Of a stretch of 64,000 nucleotides of DNA, positions 57,265-64,000 are shown in pieces. This DNA is from JAVBJN01 sp031546985 (lineage in GTDB: Bacteria > Bacteroidota > Bacteroidia > Chitinophagales > Chitinophagaceae). The stretch lies in the NCBI GenBank assembly GCA_031546985.1, contig JAVBJN010000049.1, forward strand, positions 1 through 64,000, written 5' to 3'. A program made the position numbers and the translations under genes. The stretch's first letter is position 1. Every line of letters begins with the position of its first letter. The notes beneath the pieces were generated by a model. That model did no database searches. It was not told where the DNA came from and saw only the letters and a program-made list of their open reading frames with translations.

Positions 57265-58188
57265 TTAGTGTACAGTACCTTTGATGGTGGTATTACCTTT
57301 CACATCAATGGTCATTGCACCATTCATTTTCATTTTCAGATCTTGTTTCAGAACACCGTTGTGCAGCATACCCGATTTGGTATCTACATCCATAGTTCCG
57401 GTTATGGTACCATCTACTTCCATTTTAATTTTCTGTCCCTGAATTTCCTGCTCGCCGCTACCCAGTGTAGTCAGTTTACCAGTTACATCCAGCACTACCA
57501 CATCTGCCTTTACCTCTTTCACTTTGTAGGTCATGTCCATTTTCATCGGCATCTGGCCTTTCATCTCCAGCGTTCTGTTCCAGCTATCGCCTTTGCCTAC
57601 CGCATGATCGGGATAGATGTTGAACATCTGGCCAAATGAACTTTTCAGGTTATCATCGTTCAGTTGCTGGTCGAGGGTAGCTTTCATTTTCGCTCTTTCG
57701 GAGCTGTCTTTGGCTACACTGTCCAGGATGCCGGTAATCATTTCATTGTATCCTTTTACCGATACCAATGCACCTTTGGCATCTACCGTTACATCGATAG
57801 GTTTGTTTACCAATCCGCCAAACACCTTATTCATCATCACAGTAGCCATTTTCATCGGATCGGCAGTAGCACCTGCGGTATCTACCGGGTGGTCGGTATC
57901 CAATTCCAGTTTCATAGCACCTGCATCTACCTTCATTTTGATGTGGCTGATGTTGGTAGCCAGCAAGGTATTGCCTGCATCTGCCGGAGAAGCCTGCATC
58001 ACATAATTAAAGTCCATAAGGGTTTTGGTTTCCATACCCCCTACCGACATAGCAAGGTCTACAGCATAGTTGTACTCATACTGTTTACCTTTTTCAAAAT
58101 TCAGTTTAAGTTCTGTTTTCTGAGAGCCGCAAGCGCCCAGCATTACAGATGCCACAAGCGCCACCGCGCCAAAACGTTTAAAGTTCAT
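57265..58188 (-). CDS. DUF6263-family lipoprotein
   Basis: 307 aa. Lipoprotein signal MNFKRFGAVALVASVMLGAC with Cys20, then beta-rich region FEKGKQYEYNYAVDLAMSVG, TLMDFNYVMQASPADAGNTL, DHAVGKGDSWNRTLEMKGQM, and C-terminal repeats of beta strands (KIKMEVDGTITGTMDVDTKS). Met/Lys/Thr-rich, probably outer-membrane anchored. The family is common in Bacteroidota; function unknown. It starts 16 bases after the comB stop, same strand, so co-transcription is likely. Confidence 0.82.
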   Translation of the reverse strand: MNFKRFGAVALVASVMLGACGSQKTELKLNFEKGKQYEYNYAVDLAMSVGGMETKTLMDFNYVMQASPADAGNTLLATNISHIKMKVDAGAMKLELDTDHPVDTAGATADPMKMATVMMNKVFGGLVNKPIDVTVDAKGALVSVKGYNEMITGILDSVAKDSSERAKMKATLDQQLNDDNLKSSFGQMFNIYPDHAVGKGDSWNRTLEMKGQMPMKMDMTYKVKEVKADVVVLDVTGKLTTLGSGEQEIQGQKIKMEVDGTITGTMDVDTKSGMLHNGVLKQDLKMKMNGAMTIDVKGNTTIKGTVH

Positions 58189-58204
58189 ATTGATTGATTA
58201 ATAA

Positions 58205-58918
58205 TTAAGCAATAACAAGATCATCGCCCTTGAGCACCGGCACTACCGGGTGCAGGTTAGGCGTTACACAATACTCCATATCCTTTTCCAAGCCAAACTT
58301 AGACAGGCGCAGGAAATGCGAACTATCCTGGATAAAACCATACAGATCGTCTTTGGCAGCCAGGTATAAATGCTCCGAAGCACGGGCGCTGTCGCAGTTC
58401 ATATCAAAAGCATGCTTGATTTTACTTACCACAGCTCCTGCAAAAAGAGAATCTTCGAGGTTGTAACGGTCTTTCCAGGCTGCACAGCCCAGCAGCACGT
58501 TCTTACCTTGTTTGAGCAGGTAATCGCACACCACATCCAGGTTAAGGAAAGAACCAATAATGATGGTATCGGCATGTTTGGCCATATGCAACAGGCGTGT
58601 ACCATTTGTGGTGGTAAGCACCAGCGTTCTGCCTTTTACAAATTCTGCAGGGTATTCCAGCGGCGAATTGCCATGCTGCAACCCTTCGGCTACTTTACCA
58701 TCCCGCTCGCCAGCGGTAATGCTGTTGGGGATATGCGCTCCTATTTCAATACACTCGGCTACAGCAGCAACGGGCACTACTTTTTCGGCTCCATTGTGCA
58801 GGGCCGCTGCAATGGTAGATGTGGCACGAAATACATCGATTATAACCACCACACTCTCCCGGATGTCATACAAATGCAATAACGCGGGAGACAAGCAAAC
58901 TTCCAGTCTTGGCTTCAT
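58205..58918 (-). CDS. comB: 2-phosphosulfolactate phosphatase
   Basis: 237 aa. Mg-dependent phosphatase of the ComB family, which makes sulfolactate from phosphosulfolactate in coenzyme M synthesis and related sulfonate pathways. Motifs: VVVIIDVFRATSTIAAALHN, ITAGERDGKVAEGLQHGNSP, GRTLVLTTTNGTRLLH, GCAAWKDRYNLEDSLFAGAV. Normal length. ComA and ComC partners are absent from this window; Bacteroidota use for this enzyme is not settled (sulfonolipid or sulfolactate metabolism are candidates). Starts near the gcvT terminator. Confidence 0.9.
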   Translation of the reverse strand: MKPRLEVCLSPALLHLYDIRESVVVIIDVFRATSTIAAALHNGAEKVVPVAAVAECIEIGAHIPNSITAGERDGKVAEGLQHGNSPLEYPAEFVKGRTLVLTTTNGTRLLHMAKHADTIIIGSFLNLDVVCDYLLKQGKNVLLGCAAWKDRYNLEDSLFAGAVVSKIKHAFDMNCDSARASEHLYLAAKDDLYGFIQDSSHFLRLSKFGLEKDMEYCVTPNLHPVVPVLKGDDLVIA

Positions 58919-58937
58919 GACTCAGATTCAAATAAGT

Positions 58938-58963
58938 TAAAAAAGGCTACCCGATGGTAGCCT
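58938..58963 (-). terminator. Terminator of gcvT
   Basis: AGGCTACC (58944-58951) pairs exactly with GGTAGCCT (58956-58963), followed on the minus strand by TTTTTTAACTT. 13 bases after the gcvT stop. Confidence 0.88.
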
Positions 58964-58976
58964 CTCTATGCTGTTA

Positions 58977-60071
58977 TTATTTATTGTTGTAGAAAGGGAG
59001 TTTCACCACTTTGGCTTTCAACGCTTTGTCGCGTACTGCAATGAAAATTTCTGTATCCACAGCAGCGTTGGCGTTGGTTACATAACCCATACCAATGGCT
59101 TTGCCCAGGCTAGGCGCTTGCGTACCCGAAGTTACTTTGCCAATTACGTTACCTGCCGCATCTTTAATTTCGTAGTCGTGGCGGGGAATACCTTTGTCTA
59201 CCATTTCAAAACCTACCAGTTTGCGTTGCACACCTTCGTTCTTTTGTTGCTCCAGCGCAGCGCGGTTGGTAAAGTCTTTGGTAAACTTGGTGATCCAGCC
59301 CAATCCGGCTTCGAGCGGAGAAGTGGTATCGTCAATATCGTTGCCATACAGGCAGAAACCCATTTCCAAACGCAGGGTATCGCGGGCAGCCAAACCAATT
59401 GGTTTAAGACCTGCAGGCTCTCCTACACGGAAGATGGCTTCCCATATTTTATCGGCAGCGCCGTCTTTGTCTTCAAAATAGATTTCTACGCCACCGGCAC
59501 CGGTATAACCTGTGGCGCTTACCAGCACATTGTCTACACCGGCAAAGGTACCTTTGGCAAAAGTGTAGTATTTCAGGTTTATCAGGTCCAGATCGGTCAG
59601 CTCCTGCATCAGTTTTACCGCATTAGGGCCTTGTACCGCCAGCAGACCGGTTTTGTCAGAAATGTTTTCCATGTCTACACCTTCGGTGTTAAACTGCTGA
59701 ATCCAGTTCCAGTCCTTTTCAATATTACTGGCGTTTACCACCAGCAGGTATATGTTGTTTTCTTCGATGCAATACACCAGCAGATCGTCTACAATACCGC
59801 CATCATTATTAGGCAGGCAACTGTACTGGGCTTTGCCCACCGTCAGTTTAGACGCATCGTTGGTGGTCACCCTTTGAATCAGGTCAAGCGCTTTGGGACC
59901 TTTGAGGATAAACTCGCCCATGTGGCTCACATCAAATACACCAGCATTGTTTCTTACCGTATGGTGTTCTTCATTAATGCCGGAATAAGAGATGGGCATA
60001 TTATATCCTGCAAAAGAAGCCATCTTGGCGCCTAACGCAATATGCTTTTCAGTAAAGGGTGTATTTTTCAT
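58977..60071 (-). CDS. gcvT: Glycine cleavage system T protein (aminomethyltransferase)
   Basis: 364 aa from the ATG at 60071 (MKNTPFTEKHIALGAKMASF). Transfers the methylene from lipoyl-bound aminomethyl to tetrahydrofolate and releases ammonia. Motifs: FAGYNMPISYSGINEEHHTV, GVFDVSHMGEFILKG, AQYSCLPNNDGGIVDDLLVY, LLAVQGPNAVKLMQELTD, GYTGAGGVEIYFEDKD and RDTLRLEMGFCLYGNDID. The -7 box TAAATTTG (minus 60097-60090) supports this start and rules out the ATG at 60137. GcvH and GcvP are not adjacent. Standard length. Confidence 0.97.
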   Translation of the reverse strand: MKNTPFTEKHIALGAKMASFAGYNMPISYSGINEEHHTVRNNAGVFDVSHMGEFILKGPKALDLIQRVTTNDASKLTVGKAQYSCLPNNDGGIVDDLLVYCIEENNIYLLVVNASNIEKDWNWIQQFNTEGVDMENISDKTGLLAVQGPNAVKLMQELTDLDLINLKYYTFAKGTFAGVDNVLVSATGYTGAGGVEIYFEDKDGAADKIWEAIFRVGEPAGLKPIGLAARDTLRLEMGFCLYGNDIDDTTSPLEAGLGWITKFTKDFTNRAALEQQKNEGVQRKLVGFEMVDKGIPRHDYEIKDAAGNVIGKVTSGTQAPSLGKAIGMGYVTNANAAVDTEIFIAVRDKALKAKVVKLPFYNNK

Positions 60072-60218
60072 TTTTCTGATTTTGAAGGACAAATTTAATG
60101 GGTATTCGCACAATTTCCGCTTTTCCTTGACTGACATTGCTCATCTTTACTTTTACCCACCATGACCCATTCATCCAATGACTGTATTAACTTTGCAGCA
60201 CATCTCATTTTTAGCCAC

Positions 60219-61613
60219 ATGCAAAAGATAATTCTGCTCGCAACCGCTCTAGCGGCTTCTACCGCTTTGGTGCACGCGGGCGAGCGTACCGACAAGAAAA
60301 GGATCAAACAACTGAAGGCCGATATCAGCTACCTGGCTTCTGACAAACTGGAAGGCCGCCGCACCGGCGCTGCAGGAGAGAAGCTGGCTGGCGATTATAT
60401 TGCCGACCGTTTCAAGAAAATAGGTTTGCAGCCTATGCTCAACAGCGGTACCTATACCCAAAAGTTCACTTTTGCATCTGGTAAAACCGTTAAGCCCACC
60501 GCTTATGTGAAGTTTAATGGTAAAAGCCTGCGCCTCAATGCCGATTATTTTATTCTCCCTTTTTCGGCCAATGCCGAGGTGAGCGGTAATGTGATCAGCG
60601 ACTTGCTGGAGTCCGAAAACATATGGCTGCTGCCGGTATACGAGCACCTGCAAGATACAGCCAATGCACAATTTAACCTGGCCGGCAACCTCCGCGACCG
60701 TACCCGCAAAGCCATTAAAGGCGGTGCAACCGGTGTGGTGTATTACAACAATGCGACCGACTCCCGCGCCTTTAGCCAGGAGCTGCTCGATATACAATTG
60801 CAGTCTTCTGCCGAGGTACTGAGCATTCCCGCAGTGGTAATCCTGCACAGCAGCTACAATAATTATGTACAAGATAATTCTGAAATAGAGCTGAATATAG
60901 ACCAGGAAGGAAAACAACGCAACGGCATTAACATTGCCGCTATGATCAACAACGGCGCTAAGAAAAACGTGATCCTGGGCGCCCATTTTGACCACCTGGG
61001 CTATGGCGAAGACGGTAACTCTGCTTATAAAGGAACCGCTAAGCAAATCCATAACGGGGCCGACGACAACGCCAGCGGTACAGCAGCGCTACTTGCACTG
61101 GCAGAAGATATTAAACTGAGGGGCAACCGCAATTACAACTATATTTTTGTTGCCTTTGGCGCACAGGAGCTGGGCATGCAGGGCAGCCGTCAGTTTACCG
61201 TGCAAAACCCCGATGCTGTGAGCCATACCAACTACATGATTAATATGGATATGCTGGGCCGTCTTAACGAACGTAAGCAAAACCTTACCATCTCGGGTGT
61301 GCAGACCGCCGCGCAATGGAACAATGTGATCAGATCCATTGTTTTGGGCATTAAGGTAAAACTCGACAGCACCATTGTAACCAATTCCGACCAGGCTGTT
61401 TTTTACCACAAAAATGTACCTGCACTACATGTAACCACCGGTATGCACAGCGATTACCACAAACCATCCGACGATACCGATAAGATTAATTACGAAGGAG
61501 AAAATGAAATCATCCGTTATCTTCTGGAGCTGACCAGCAAACTGGAAGCTATGCCGGCACTTACTTTTTCTGAATCCAAAGAAGCAACCAAAGCCAAACC
61601 GGCTTCTAAATAA
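60219..61613 (+). CDS. M28-family metallopeptidase with altered catalytic Glu
   Basis: 464 aa from the ATG at 60219 (MQKIILLATALAASTALVHA), a clean signal peptide; the start at 60162 overlaps the -7 box TAACTTTG (60188-60195). Periplasmic aminopeptidase-like protein: a PA-like insert (about 110-230), then the M28 domain with zinc ligands in GAHFDHLGYG, NGADDNASGTAALLALA, MINMDMLGRL and MHSDYHKPSDDTDKI. The GluGlu pair is replaced: FVAFGAQELGMQGS has Gln316 where the general base Glu normally lies, followed by the metal-ligand Glu317. It may be inactive or have changed chemistry. Single gene, with terminator. Confidence 0.9.
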   Translation: MQKIILLATALAASTALVHAGERTDKKRIKQLKADISYLASDKLEGRRTGAAGEKLAGDYIADRFKKIGLQPMLNSGTYTQKFTFASGKTVKPTAYVKFNGKSLRLNADYFILPFSANAEVSGNVISDLLESENIWLLPVYEHLQDTANAQFNLAGNLRDRTRKAIKGGATGVVYYNNATDSRAFSQELLDIQLQSSAEVLSIPAVVILHSSYNNYVQDNSEIELNIDQEGKQRNGINIAAMINNGAKKNVILGAHFDHLGYGEDGNSAYKGTAKQIHNGADDNASGTAALLALAEDIKLRGNRNYNYIFVAFGAQELGMQGSRQFTVQNPDAVSHTNYMINMDMLGRLNERKQNLTISGVQTAAQWNNVIRSIVLGIKVKLDSTIVTNSDQAVFYHKNVPALHVTTGMHSDYHKPSDDTDKINYEGENEIIRYLLELTSKLEAMPALTFSESKEATKAKPASK

Positions 61614-61640
61614 TCCGATTTCATCTCTCAACATAACAGA

Positions 61641-61671
61641 AAACACCAGGAACACAGCCTGGTGTTTTTTT
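61641..61671 (+). terminator. Terminator of the M28 gene
   Basis: ACACCAGG (61643-61650) pairs exactly with CCTGGTGT (61658-61665), followed by a T run to 61671. Confidence 0.88.
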
Positions 61672-61871
61672 GTGCCATATTGTACTGATCTAAATCATGT
61701 ATGTGCCAGTAACAGCACAAAAAAGCTGTTTTGGCAGACTTCTTTTAAACAACGTTATAATTGCATAAACAACTAAACAAATCACATTTAACTAATAAAC
61801 ATCAATATACGCATATTAAAATAAAAACTGGAACAGGATTTGAAAGGGAGGTAAGTATAAATTTATATTTT

Positions 61872-62558
61872 ATGAAAAAGGTAATCTTAAGTTTAACAGC
61901 CCTTGCCGCATCTGCAGTAATCGCTCAGGCCCAGGTAAAATTTGGTGTTGTTGGTGGTGGAAACCTTTCACATCCCAATGTAGAAATTGCTAACAATAAA
62001 GCAGAAAATAAATGGGCGCCGGGCTTTTATATAGGCGGTATTGCCGATATTCAGCTGCACAAAAACTTTTCGATCCAACCGGGTATCCAGTTAAGCTATA
62101 AACCTTACTATAATAAAACAGAAACCACACTTGGCCCTGCTACCATTACTTCTAAATCGCGGGTAAATCCTTACTTTATCGAAGTACCCGTTAACCTGGT
62201 AGGTAAAATGGAAGCCGGTAATGGTAAAGTATTTGTAAGTGCCGGTCCTTATATCGCTTATGGTATTGCAGGCAATATTAAAACCGATGTTACAGGCAGC
62301 ATTGGCGGTGTTAATGGAAATACTTCTTCTGACGAGTCTATCAAATGGGGAAATGAAAAAACAACCCTTACCAACAGCGGCGATAACCTGAAACCTTTTG
62401 ATTTTGGTCTGAACTTCGGTTTGGGTTATGAATTCAACAATGGTTTGCTGGTTAATGGTGGTTACCAGCTTGGTTTAACCAACCTGAGCCCAAATGGCGA
62501 CGACAACAACCATTACAAAAACGGTATGCTTAAACTGGGTGTAGGTTATATGTTCTAA
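61872..62558 (+). CDS. PorT-like outer-membrane beta-barrel protein
   Basis: 228 aa from the ATG at 61872 (MKKVILSLTALAASAVIAQA), signal peptide cut after AQA; the frame from 61761 includes AT-rich leader and is not preferred. Beta-barrel strands: FGVVGGGNLSHPNVEIANNK, FYIGGIADIQLHKNFSIQPG, NPYFIEVPVNLVGKMEAGNG, VFVSAGPYIAYGIAGNIKTD and KLGVGYMF with terminal Phe. Fits the PorT/outer-membrane protein beta-barrel (OMP_b-brl_2-like) family. Its degenerate paralogue follows at 62737. Function unknown. Confidence 0.88.
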   Translation: MKKVILSLTALAASAVIAQAQVKFGVVGGGNLSHPNVEIANNKAENKWAPGFYIGGIADIQLHKNFSIQPGIQLSYKPYYNKTETTLGPATITSKSRVNPYFIEVPVNLVGKMEAGNGKVFVSAGPYIAYGIAGNIKTDVTGSIGGVNGNTSSDESIKWGNEKTTLTNSGDNLKPFDFGLNFGLGYEFNNGLLVNGGYQLGLTNLSPNGDDNNHYKNGMLKLGVGYMF

Positions 62559-62582
62559 ATCATCCTGCATATAATTTTGAGA

Positions 62583-62614
62583 AGCCCATTGCCCTTGCCG
62601 GTGATGGGTTTTTT
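62583..62614 (+). terminator. Terminator of the PorT-like gene
   Basis: AGCCCAT (62583-62589) with ATGGGTT (62604-62610; one G-U pair), followed by TTTTCT. 25 bases past the stop. Confidence 0.7.
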
Positions 62615-62736
62615 CTATTCTGCTGCACAGGTTTGGGTTTCTCTCCAGATATTTTCAGTCGTGCAAAAGGCCACCATTAAACTGTCTTACGACTATTTAA
62701 TACAAATAATATATTTGCACCTAAATTAAATATCTT

Positions 62737-63387
62737 TTGAAAAAAATTCTACTCTGCCTGGCTACAACTGCATTGGGCGTATCGCTGCAGGCCTAAGACA
62801 ATTTTGTGCTTGTTGGTGGTACCACATTATCCTTTCCCTACATAAACTCTAAATATTATAATACTAATCTGGCGCCATCTTTTTATGTTGGAGGGGTAGC
62901 CCGCATTAAACTCAATAAAGTTTTATTCATAGAGCCGGGGCTTAATTTCAATATAAAACGGTATGTGTTTAGGCTGCCGCAATATATGTACACCGCAAAA
63001 GTGAAATATAACCCTATCTGTGCCGAAGTACCGGTGAACCTGACTATAATGTTGCGCGCAGATAAGGAGAGCAGTTTTCTCTTTAATGCCGGTCCTTATT
63101 TCGCAGTTGGGTTTGCGGGCAAAAGAAAAGAAATTGCCACCCAAACCGTCTCTGGCCAGCAGGTAACGGTTTTACTCAAAGAAGACCTTAACTGGGGCAA
63201 CGACCGGGCATTTGATGCGCTTAAACCCCTGGACTTTGGCGTGCAGGCGGGAGTAAGTTACCAGTACAAACGCGTATTGTTCTCTGTAAACTACCAGCAG
63301 GGTTTAACAAACCTTCAGCCAGGAGCCAAAGAAGGAGAGAAGTACAAAAACAGGGTTGCGCGTATTGGAATGGGTTACCTCTTTTAA
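62737..63387 (+). pseudogene. PorT-like barrel protein with in-frame stop at codon 20
   Basis: A paralogue of the preceding gene with a nonsense lesion. From a TTG at 62737 the frame reads KKILLCLATTALGVSLQA, then TAA (62794-62796), then continues in the same frame for 197 codons: DNFVLVGGTTLSFPYINSKY, FYVGGVARIKLNKVLFIEPG, NPICAEVPVNLTIMLRADKE and RIGMGYLF with terminal Phe. The stop lies where the intact paralogue has AQ at the signal-peptide cut; CAA to TAA would explain it. The start is TTG rather than ATG as well. A -7 box TATATTTG (62710-62717) remains. Without restart or readthrough no exported protein is made. Confidence 0.82.
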
Positions 63388-63404
63388 CCCACAATCCTAT
63401 ATTT

Positions 63405-63433
63405 TTAAAAGGCTTCCTTCCGGGAGCCTTTTA
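63405..63433. terminator. Hairpin after the pseudogene
   Basis: AAAAGGCT ... AGCCTTTT (63407-63431) with inner TCC/GGG pairing; T-rich on both sides. Terminator of the plus-strand pseudogene unit and possibly of dnaN. Confidence 0.65.
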
Positions 63434-63458
63434 CTTTTGACCTATACCCCAATACAAA

Positions 63459-63480
63459 ACGCCACCTGGAAAGGTGGCGT
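63459..63480 (-). terminator. Terminator of dnaN
   Basis: ACGCCACCT (63459-63467) pairs exactly with AGGTGGCGT (63472-63480); on the minus strand followed by TTTTGTATT. About 30 bases after the dnaN stop. Confidence 0.75.
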
Positions 63481-63510
63481 ATGTACTATGTATCCATTAA
63501 CTAAAACTAT

Positions 63511-64000
63511 CTAATTGTTGATCATCAGCGGCATCAGCAGCATGAGCACTTCCTGGTTATCGCCTTTCTCTACCGGTTTCAAAATACCGGCTTTGGTAGG
63601 TGTGCTCAGCTCTACGTTTACTTCACCACTGTCGAGAGCGTTGGCCATTTCTACCAGCAGTTTGGCGTTAAATGCGATCTGCATATCCTGGCCATTGTAC
63701 ATGCAGGACATACGCTCACTACCTTCAAAAGAGAAATCTACATCCTGCGCGTTCAGTTGCAGTTCGTTTCCTTTAATAGACAACGCAACCTGGTTGGTGG
63801 TTTTGTTGGCAAATACGCTTACACGTTTCAGCGCACTTACAAAGTCGGTACGGTTTACGGTAAGCAGGTATGGATTATCGGGAGGAATAACTACTTTATA
63901 ATCAGGGAAACGGGCTTCGATCAGGCGGCAGCTCAACGTAAGGTTGCCGCTTTCTACAAACAGGAAGTTATTGTTGTAAGCCATTTTTACCGGCGTACCG
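63511..64000 (-). CDS. dnaN: DNA polymerase III sliding clamp beta, C-terminal part
   Basis: The frame is open to the right edge: TPVKMAYNNNFLFVESGNL and on, then SCRLIEARFPDYKVVIPPDN, NRTDFVSALKRVSVFANKTT, LSIKGNELQLNAQDVDFSFE, IAFNAKLLVEMANALDSGEV and the C-terminal LMPLMINN. These are the third-domain features of DnaN, the ring clamp that binds DnaE and other partners via its hydrophobic pocket. About 162 codons are in the window; the N-terminal domains lie outside. A start at 63984 would be artificial. Ends with the terminator at 63459. Confidence 0.95.
   Translation of the reverse strand, partial: GTPVKMAYNNNFLFVESGNLTLSCRLIEARFPDYKVVIPPDNPYLLTVNRTDFVSALKRVSVFANKTTNQVALSIKGNELQLNAQDVDFSFEGSERMSCMYNGQDMQIAFNAKLLVEMANALDSGEVNVELSTPTKAGILKPVEKGDNQEVLMLLMPLMINN

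Noticed and set aside
58968..60035. Plus-strand open frame of 355 codons
   Set aside because: Antisense to gcvT, which is complete and conserved.
1..64000. tRNA, rRNA, CRISPR array, prophage or complete insertion sequence
   Set aside because: By eye no T-arm GGTTCGAATCC-like motif in a gap, no spaced direct-repeat array, no transposase, integrase or phage structural gene. A covariance-model scan would be more sensitive.

Overview
The window is chromosomal DNA of a Bacteroidota bacterium, most likely of the Chitinophagaceae (Chitinophaga/Filimonas/Niastella-like; genus not resolved). The evidence is Bacteroidota-type promoters (-33 TTG and -7 TAnnTTTG), ribosomal protein THX next to HU, grasp-with-spasm peptide maturases, DUF4286 and DUF6263 proteins, many SpII lipoproteins and PorT-like outer-membrane barrels. 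No rRNA, tRNA, insertion sequence, prophage or CRISPR array was seen.

Left part (1-8.5 kb, all minus strand): a complete ribosomally made, modified peptide (RiPP) cluster of the grasp-with-spasm type. In transcription order it holds two double-glycine precursor peptides, a secreted helical-repeat-like protein, an ATP-grasp maturase (gwsG), an uncharacterised 77-residue protein, a SPASM maturase (gwsS), a second secreted helical-repeat-like protein, a C39-peptidase ABC exporter and an HlyD adaptor that runs off the left edge. A 14-bp inverted repeat separates the precursors from the rest. The maturase part is visibly AT-richer than its surroundings.

8.5-22 kb: carbonic anhydrase with a SulP anion transporter; a PadR/PspC envelope-stress operon; a DUF2911 protein, a pseudouridine synthase, a haem-binding protein, an LpxD-like acyltransferase, an SDR reductase, pheS and a TlpA-like thioredoxin. 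Between the haem protein and lpxD lies a candidate minus-strand small RNA of about 160 nt with its own promoter, inverted-repeat structure and terminator.

22-27 kb: four minus-strand genes, three of which encode proteins of the DUF4157 (eCIS-core) type. They share an N-terminal signature and a GM[IV]QR motif but carry different cargo regions: a beta-rich barrel-like domain, a possible Cys/His enzyme, and a metzincin-like protease with LysM. They look like loose cargo or effectors of an extracellular contractile injection system whose structural genes are not in this window.

27-52 kb: mostly core metabolism and information genes (hutH, pdxH, THX, HU, exonuclease III, LOG, 1-Cys peroxiredoxin, a one-chain UvrD-type helicase-nuclease, recR, alaS, FKBP, PAP2-like, mtgA) plus a four-gene surface or lipoprotein operon (40-45 kb).

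52-64 kb: three tandem paralogous outer-membrane proteins; a pnuC-PAP2-NadR kinase-sua5 operon that points to nicotinamide riboside salvage; a DUF6263 lipoprotein, comB, gcvT; an M28 peptidase with its general-base Glu replaced by Gln; a PorT-like barrel beside a nonsense-disrupted paralogue; and the 3' end of dnaN at the right edge. Short palindromic repeat families are scattered through the intergenic gaps.
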